NCBI GenBank assembly: GCA_039920165.1
Contig: JBDSEG010000289.1
Location: 1-10,997 of the forward strand
Origin: JBDSEG01 sp039920165
GTDB lineage: Bacteria; Pseudomonadota; Gammaproteobacteria; Burkholderiales; Burkholderiaceae_C
Direction: 5' to 3'
Length of the DNA: 10,997 nucleotides
Position 1 is the stretch's first letter. Every line of letters starts with the position of its first letter. Of the stretch, positions 7,344 through 10,997 are shown in pieces. The notes beneath the pieces are model-generated. The model had not been told where the DNA came from. It searched no databases and saw only the letters and a list, made by a program, of their open reading frames with translations. Both the position numbers and the translations under genes were made by a program.

Positions 7344-8753
7344 ATGCCGCGCACCCTCTACGACAAGCTCTGGGACGAACACGTCGTCTATACCGAAGAA
7401 GACGGCACTGCGGCGCTTTATATCGACCGGCACCTGGTCCACGAAGTGACGAGTCCGCAGGCCTTCGACGGTCTGGACGCCGCCGGCCGCAAGGTCTGGC
7501 GCATCTCGGCCAACCTCGCGGTGAGCGACCATAACGTTCCGACCACCGACCGCTCGCACGGCATCGTCGACCCGGTCTCGAAGCTGCAGGTCGATACCCT
7601 CGACGCCAACTGCGACCGGGTCGGGATGACGCAGTTCAAGATGAACGACCGGCGCCAGGGCATCGTGCATGTGATCGGGCCGGAGCAGGGTGCCACGCTG
7701 CCGGGCATGACGGTCGTCTGCGGCGACTCGCACACCTCGACCCACGGCGCCTTCGGCGCGCTCGCACACGGCATCGGCACGAGCGAGGTCGAGCACGTGC
7801 TCGCCACGCAGACGCTGCTGGCCAAGAAGGCGAAGAACATGCTGGTGCGTGTCGAGGGACGCCTGCCGCGCGGCTGCGGTGCGAAGGATCTGGTGCTCGC
7901 CGTGATCGGGCGCATCGGCACCGCGGGCGGCACCGGCCATACGATCGAATTTGCCGGCGCGGCGATCCGCGGACTGAGCATGGAAGGCCGCATGACGGTG
8001 TGCAACATGGCCATCGAGGCGGGAGCGCGCGCGGGTCTGGTGGCGGTCGACGAGACGACCATCGCCTACGTCAAGGGCCGGCCGCTTTCGCCCAAGGGCC
8101 TGGAATGGGAGCAGGCGGTGCGCTACTGGCGCACGCTGCGCTCGGACGCCGACGCGACCTGGGACACCGTGGTCGAGATCGATGCATCGCAGGTCCGCCC
8201 CCAGGTTACGTGGGGCACCTCGCCCGAGATGGTGGTATCGATCGAGGACCGCGTTCCCGATCCCGAGCGCGAGAAGGATCCAAGCAAGCGCGATGCGATC
8301 GAACGCGCGCTTCACTATATGGCGCTCACGCCGAACAAACTCATGAGCGAGATCGTGATCGACAAGGTCTTCATCGGCTCGTGCACCAATTCGCGCATCG
8401 AAGATCTGCGCGAAGCGGCCACGGTGGTGCGCCGGCTCGGTCGCAAGGTGGCCGCGAATGTCAAGCTGGCGATGGTCGTGCCGGGTTCCGGTCTCGTGAA
8501 AAGCCAGGCCGAGTCGGAAGGCCTCGATGTGCTTTTCAAGGCCGCCGGCTTCGAATGGCGCGAGCCGGGCTGCTCGATGTGCCTGGCGATGAATGCCGAC
8601 CGGCTCGAGCCCGGCGAGCGCTGCGCATCGACCAGCAATCGCAATTTCGAAGGCCGCCAGGGCGCCGGCGGGCGCACCCACCTGGTCAGTCCGGGGATGG
8701 CCGCGGCGGCGGCGATCGAAGGCCATTTCGTCGACGTGCGCCGCATCGCGTGA
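7344..8753 (+). CDS. leuC: 3-isopropylmalate dehydratase large subunit
   Basis: Large subunit of the LeuCD isomerase, which converts 2-isopropylmalate to 3-isopropylmalate in leucine synthesis. It is an aconitase-family enzyme with a [4Fe-4S] cluster. The length of 469 aa is close to E. coli LeuC (466). The cluster ligands are C347 (FIGSCTNSRIEDLR) and C410 and C413 (PGCSMCLAMN). Other family landmarks are YIDRHLVHEVTSPQAF (26-41), DHNVPT (62-67), CGDSHTSTHGAFG (126-138), GTSEVEHVLATQ (145-156) and the C-terminal ERCASTSNRNFEGRQG (425-440). The ATG at 7344 gives the standard MxxTLYDKLW N-terminus, although no good Shine-Dalgarno precedes it. It is followed by leuD after 19 nt. Confidence 0.98.
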   Translation: MPRTLYDKLWDEHVVYTEEDGTAALYIDRHLVHEVTSPQAFDGLDAAGRKVWRISANLAVSDHNVPTTDRSHGIVDPVSKLQVDTLDANCDRVGMTQFKMNDRRQGIVHVIGPEQGATLPGMTVVCGDSHTSTHGAFGALAHGIGTSEVEHVLATQTLLAKKAKNMLVRVEGRLPRGCGAKDLVLAVIGRIGTAGGTGHTIEFAGAAIRGLSMEGRMTVCNMAIEAGARAGLVAVDETTIAYVKGRPLSPKGLEWEQAVRYWRTLRSDADATWDTVVEIDASQVRPQVTWGTSPEMVVSIEDRVPDPEREKDPSKRDAIERALHYMALTPNKLMSEIVIDKVFIGSCTNSRIEDLREAATVVRRLGRKVAANVKLAMVVPGSGLVKSQAESEGLDVLFKAAGFEWREPGCSMCLAMNADRLEPGERCASTSNRNFEGRQGAGGRTHLVSPGMAAAAAIEGHFVDVRRIA

Positions 8754-8756
8754 ATT

Positions 8757-8774
8757 TGCCAATGCCAATGCCAT
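8757..8774 (+). repeat. Short tandem repeat at the leuC-leuD junction
   Basis: Three copies of a hexamer (TGCCAA, TGCCAA, TGCCAT) lie between the leuC stop and the leuD start. They create ATG codons at 8762 and 8768 in a different frame from leuD, giving a possible four-codon frame (Met-Pro-Met-Pro) whose TGA at 8774-8776 overlaps the leuD ATG at 8773. No Shine-Dalgarno sequence is visible in the gap. Confidence 0.7.
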
Positions 8775-9417
8775 GACACCGTTTCGCATCCATACCGGCC
8801 TCGCCGTTCCGCTCGACCGGGAGAACGTCGACACCGACGCGATCATTCCCAAGCAGTTTCTGAAATCGATCCGCAAGACCGGGTTCGGTCCGAACCTGTT
8901 CGACGCCTGGCGCTATCTGGATGCGGGCGAGCCGGGGCAGGACCCGGCCTCGCGTCGCGCCAATCCCGAGTTCGTGCTCAACCAGCCGCGCTACCAGGGC
9001 GCTTCGGTGCTGCTCGCGCGCAAAAACTTCGGCTGCGGCTCGTCGCGCGAACATGCGCCGTGGGCGCTCGACCAATACGGCTTTCGGGTCCTGATCGCGC
9101 CGAGCTATGCCGATATTTTCTACAACAACTGCTTCAAGAACGGGCTGCTGCCGGTCCGCCTTCCCGAGCACGAGGTGGCGCGGCTGTTCGACGAGGTCGC
9201 GGCCTTCGTCGGCTATGCGCTCACGATCGATCTTGAGCGGCAGGTTGTCGTCAGGCCCGACGGCGTCGAGGTCGCCTTCGAGGTCGAACCGTTTCGCAAG
9301 TTCTGCCTGCTCGGTGGCTACGACGATATCGGCCTAACGCTGCGCCACGCCGACGAGATACGCGCCTTCGAGGTCGAGCGGCTGCTGCGCCAGCCTTGGC
9401 TGGGGCAGACGCTGTGA
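8773..9417 (+). CDS. leuD: 3-isopropylmalate dehydratase small subunit
   Basis: Small (swivelling-domain) subunit of isopropylmalate isomerase and partner of LeuC. It is 214 aa, matching the roughly 200-216 aa of the proteobacterial family. Signature segments are LDRENVDTDAIIPKQFLKS (14-32), the substrate-binding loop RKNFGCGSSREHAPWAL (83-99), PSYADIFYNNCFKNGLLPV (110-128) and the C-terminal DDIGLTLRHADEIRAFE (184-200). The start at 8773 is chosen because the N-terminus (MTPFRIHTGL) aligns with other LeuD proteins; the frame is open upstream but would overlap leuC. There is no clear ribosome binding site, so coupling to leuC translation is plausible. Its TGA overlaps the leuB start. Many Burkholderiales carry a small entericidin-type gene between leuC and leuD; none is present here. 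Confidence 0.98.
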   Translation: MTPFRIHTGLAVPLDRENVDTDAIIPKQFLKSIRKTGFGPNLFDAWRYLDAGEPGQDPASRRANPEFVLNQPRYQGASVLLARKNFGCGSSREHAPWALDQYGFRVLIAPSYADIFYNNCFKNGLLPVRLPEHEVARLFDEVAAFVGYALTIDLERQVVVRPDGVEVAFEVEPFRKFCLLGGYDDIGLTLRHADEIRAFEVERLLRQPWLGQTL

Positions 9418-10487
9418 AGATTGCGCTGCTGCCGGGCGACGGGATCGGCACCGAGATCGTCGCCCAGGCCAGGCGCGTGCTCGGCTGCCTCGACCTGCGC
9501 ATCGAAACCGAGACCGCGCTCGTCGGCGGCGCCGCCTACGACGCCTTCGGCCATCCGCTGCCGGCGGCTACGCTCGCGCTCGCGCAGGCGGCCGACGCGG
9601 TTCTTTTCGGCGCGGTCGGCGACTGGAAATACGACAACCTGGAACGGTCGCTGAGGCCGGAGCAGGCGATCCTTGGCCTGCGCAAGAAGCTCGGCTTGTT
9701 CGCGAATTTCCGCCCGGCGGTCTGCTATTCGCAACTCACCCACGCATCGAGCCTGAAGCCCGAACTGGTGGCCGGGCTGGATATCCTGATCGTTCGGGAA
9801 CTCACCGGCGACATCTATTTCGGCCAGCCCCGCGGTCGCCGCAGCGCACCGGACGGCAGTTTCAAAGGTGCCGAGGAGGCGTTCGACACGATGCGCTATT
9901 CGCGCCCCGAGATCGAACGAATCGCGCACGTCGCTTTTGCCGCCGCGCGCAAGCGCGGCAAGCGCCTGACCAGCGTCGACAAGGCGAACGTGCTCGAGAC
10001 ATTTCAGTTCTGGAAGGACGTGGTGACCGAGGTTCACGCGCACTACCCGGATGTCGCGCTCAACCATATGTACGTCGACAACGCCGCGATGCAACTTGTG
10101 AAGGCACCGAAGTCGTTCGACGTCATCGTCACCGGCAACATGTTCGGCGACATCCTCTCCGACGAGGCGGCGATGCTCACCGGCTCGATCGGCATGCTGC
10201 CGTCGGCGTCGCTGAACGAGCAGGGCCAGGGCCTGTTCGAGCCGAGCCACGGCAGCGCGCCCGATATCGCGGGCAAGGATCTTGCAAACCCGCTGGCTAC
10301 AATTCTTTCGGCCGCCATGATGTTTCGGTACTCGCTCGACGAGCCAGAGGCCGCCGCGCGAATCGAAGCCGCGGTTCAGAAGGTCCTGGCGAGCGGCTTG
10401 CGGACCACCGATATCTGGTCCGAAGGGATGCGCCGAGTCGGCACGCGAGAGATGGGCGACGCGGTTGTGTCCGCTCTCACGGCCTAG
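9414..10487 (+). CDS. leuB: 3-isopropylmalate dehydrogenase
   Basis: NAD-dependent oxidative decarboxylation of 3-isopropylmalate, the third dedicated step of leucine synthesis, with a divalent metal. The product is 357 aa, the normal length. Active-site residues line up with the well-studied Thermus enzyme: R90, R100, R128, Y135, K190, D222, D246 and D250. The last two lie in the metal-binding stretch GNMFGDILSDEAAM (241-254). GDGIG near the N-terminus (8-12) and LFEPSHGSAPDIAGK (274-288) complete the family pattern. The start is GTG 9414, forming a GTGA overlap with the leuD stop. An upstream in-frame TTG at 9396 would add six residues and is less likely, since family members begin with MKIALLPGDGIG or close to it. 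It is very probably translationally coupled to leuD. Confidence 0.97.
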   Translation: MKIALLPGDGIGTEIVAQARRVLGCLDLRIETETALVGGAAYDAFGHPLPAATLALAQAADAVLFGAVGDWKYDNLERSLRPEQAILGLRKKLGLFANFRPAVCYSQLTHASSLKPELVAGLDILIVRELTGDIYFGQPRGRRSAPDGSFKGAEEAFDTMRYSRPEIERIAHVAFAAARKRGKRLTSVDKANVLETFQFWKDVVTEVHAHYPDVALNHMYVDNAAMQLVKAPKSFDVIVTGNMFGDILSDEAAMLTGSIGMLPSASLNEQGQGLFEPSHGSAPDIAGKDLANPLATILSAAMMFRYSLDEPEAAARIEAAVQKVLASGLRTTDIWSEGMRRVGTREMGDAVVSALTA

Positions 10488-10508
10488 GGTTCTGGTGGAA
10501 CGGGGACC

Positions 10509-10524
10509 GGGCTTTTCGAAGCCC
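10509..10524 (+). other. Hairpin with UUCG loop between leuB and asd
   Basis: Perfect six-base inverted repeat, GGGCTT (10509-10514) and AAGCCC (10519-10524), with a TTCG loop. It lies 21 nt after the leuB stop and 44 nt before asd. No U-run follows, so it is not a standard intrinsic terminator. It may stabilise the leu mRNA 3' end, pause transcription or mark a processing point; function is inferred. Confidence 0.6.
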
Positions 10525-10554
10525 TTGCCGCGGGGTGCGCAATCCAGATTTTCT

Positions 10555-10560
10555 GAAAGG
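10555..10560 (+). promoter_or_regulatory. Ribosome binding site of asd
   Basis: GAAAGG eight nt before ATG 10569 and eleven before the adjacent in-frame ATG 10572. The spacing favours the first ATG, giving a Met-Met N-terminus, though the second cannot be excluded. Confidence 0.75.
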
Positions 10561-10568
10561 CACAGACG

Positions 10569-10997
10569 ATGATGATCACGGGACTGGTCGGCTGGCGCGG
10601 TATGGTCGGCTCGGTGTTGATGGAGCGCATGCGCGCCGAGCACGATTTCGACCTGATCGAGCCTATCTTCTTCAGCACCAGCAACGTGGGCGCCGCTGCG
10701 CCGGCGATGGCGAAGAACGAAACGCTGCTGCGCGATGCGCACGATATCGCTGCGCTGTCGCGCTGCCAGACCATCATCAGCTGCCAGGGCGGCGACTACA
10801 CCAAAGCGGTCTACCCGAAACTGCGCGCCGCGGGCTGGAAGGGCTGCTGGATCGACGCCGCGAAAACGCTGCGAATGAACGACGACTCGGTCATCGTGCT
10901 CGATCCGGTCAATCTGCCGGTGATCCAGGCGGCGATGGCGCGCGGCGTCAAAAACTATATCGGCGGCAACTGCACTGTCAGCGGCATGCTGATGGGC
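10569..10997 (+). CDS. asd: Aspartate-semialdehyde dehydrogenase, 5' part (3' end outside window)
   Basis: NADPH-dependent reduction of aspartyl phosphate to aspartate semialdehyde, the branch point to lysine/diaminopimelate, threonine and methionine. The first 143 residues are visible of a family length near 370; the frame is open to the last base of the window. The NADP-binding start GLVGWRGMVGSVLMERM (5-21) is followed by FFSTSNVG (34-41), SCQGGDYT (71-78), WIDAAKTLRM (94-103), LDPVN (111-115) and GGNCTVS (132-138), which contains the catalytic C135. All of this matches the proteobacterial (E. coli-like) Asd class. In that class the next residues after GGNCTVS normally read xMLM, as here. 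It is separated from leuB by 81 nt, so it may be read from the leu transcript or from its own promoter; none was recognised with confidence. Confidence 0.97.
   Translation, partial: MMITGLVGWRGMVGSVLMERMRAEHDFDLIEPIFFSTSNVGAAAPAMAKNETLLRDAHDIAALSRCQTIISCQGGDYTKAVYPKLRAAGWKGCWIDAAKTLRMNDDSVIVLDPVNLPVIQAAMARGVKNYIGGNCTVSGMLMG

Noticed and set aside
7278..8876. Upstream part of the long - strand frame that contains the small lipoprotein gene
   Set aside because: It is antisense to leuC and the start of leuD and has no recognisable domain. Only the last 141 codons show a signal sequence and conserved motifs.
9318..10742. Long - strand open frame antisense to leuB
   Set aside because: It covers leuB almost exactly, with His/Arg/Ala-rich sequence and no family pattern; a shadow of the real gene.
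1..10997. Search for tRNA, rRNA, CRISPR repeats, insertion-sequence ends, attachment-site duplications and riboswitches
   Set aside because: No cloverleaf-like segments, no spaced direct repeats, no transposase or integrase coding sequence and no recognisable aptamer core were seen by eye in either strand.

Overview
This is a high-G+C window (by eye, not computed) carrying core-metabolism genes in an order typical of Betaproteobacteria, probably Burkholderiales: the sdh operon, then sdhE and gltA, then leuC-leuD-leuB-asd. The proteins read as ordinary proteobacterial orthologues: an SdhB with Asp as third ligand position of the [2Fe-2S] cluster, a type II citrate synthase, and an Asd of the long proteobacterial class. 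The taxonomic call rests on gene order and remembered family sequences, not on a search.

Bases 1-3494 (+ strand) hold the 3' end of sdhA, then sdhB, sdhE and gltA, closely spaced and probably co-transcribed. They encode the catalytic and iron-sulfur subunits of succinate dehydrogenase, the factor that helps flavinylate SdhA, and citrate synthase. Bases 3495-3705 are non-coding and contain a CRP/Vfr-like palindrome.

Bases 3706-6747 (+) encode a 1013-residue lipoprotein protease of the S8 (subtilisin) family. It has an I9 propeptide, a complete catalytic triad, a PA insertion and a plant-subtilase-like Fn3 tail, followed by a further C-terminal region. It is the main accessory gene of the window and ends at a strong intrinsic terminator. 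Convergent to it, on the - strand (6852-7277), is a small putative lipoprotein with a recognisable but functionally unassigned domain.

Bases 7344-10997 (+) hold leuC, leuD, leuB and the 5' part of asd. LeuCD isomerises isopropylmalate and LeuB oxidises it for leucine synthesis. Asd makes aspartate semialdehyde for lysine/diaminopimelate, threonine and methionine. The leu junctions are tight (a 19-nt gap, then a 4-nt GTGA overlap), while leuB and asd are separated by 81 nt containing a hairpin.

I see no RNA genes, insertion sequences, CRISPR arrays or phage genes, and no convincing undescribed multi-gene system. The points most worth a second look are the subtilase lipoprotein with its upstream operator-like palindrome, the small convergent lipoprotein, and the unusual leuC-leuD junction.
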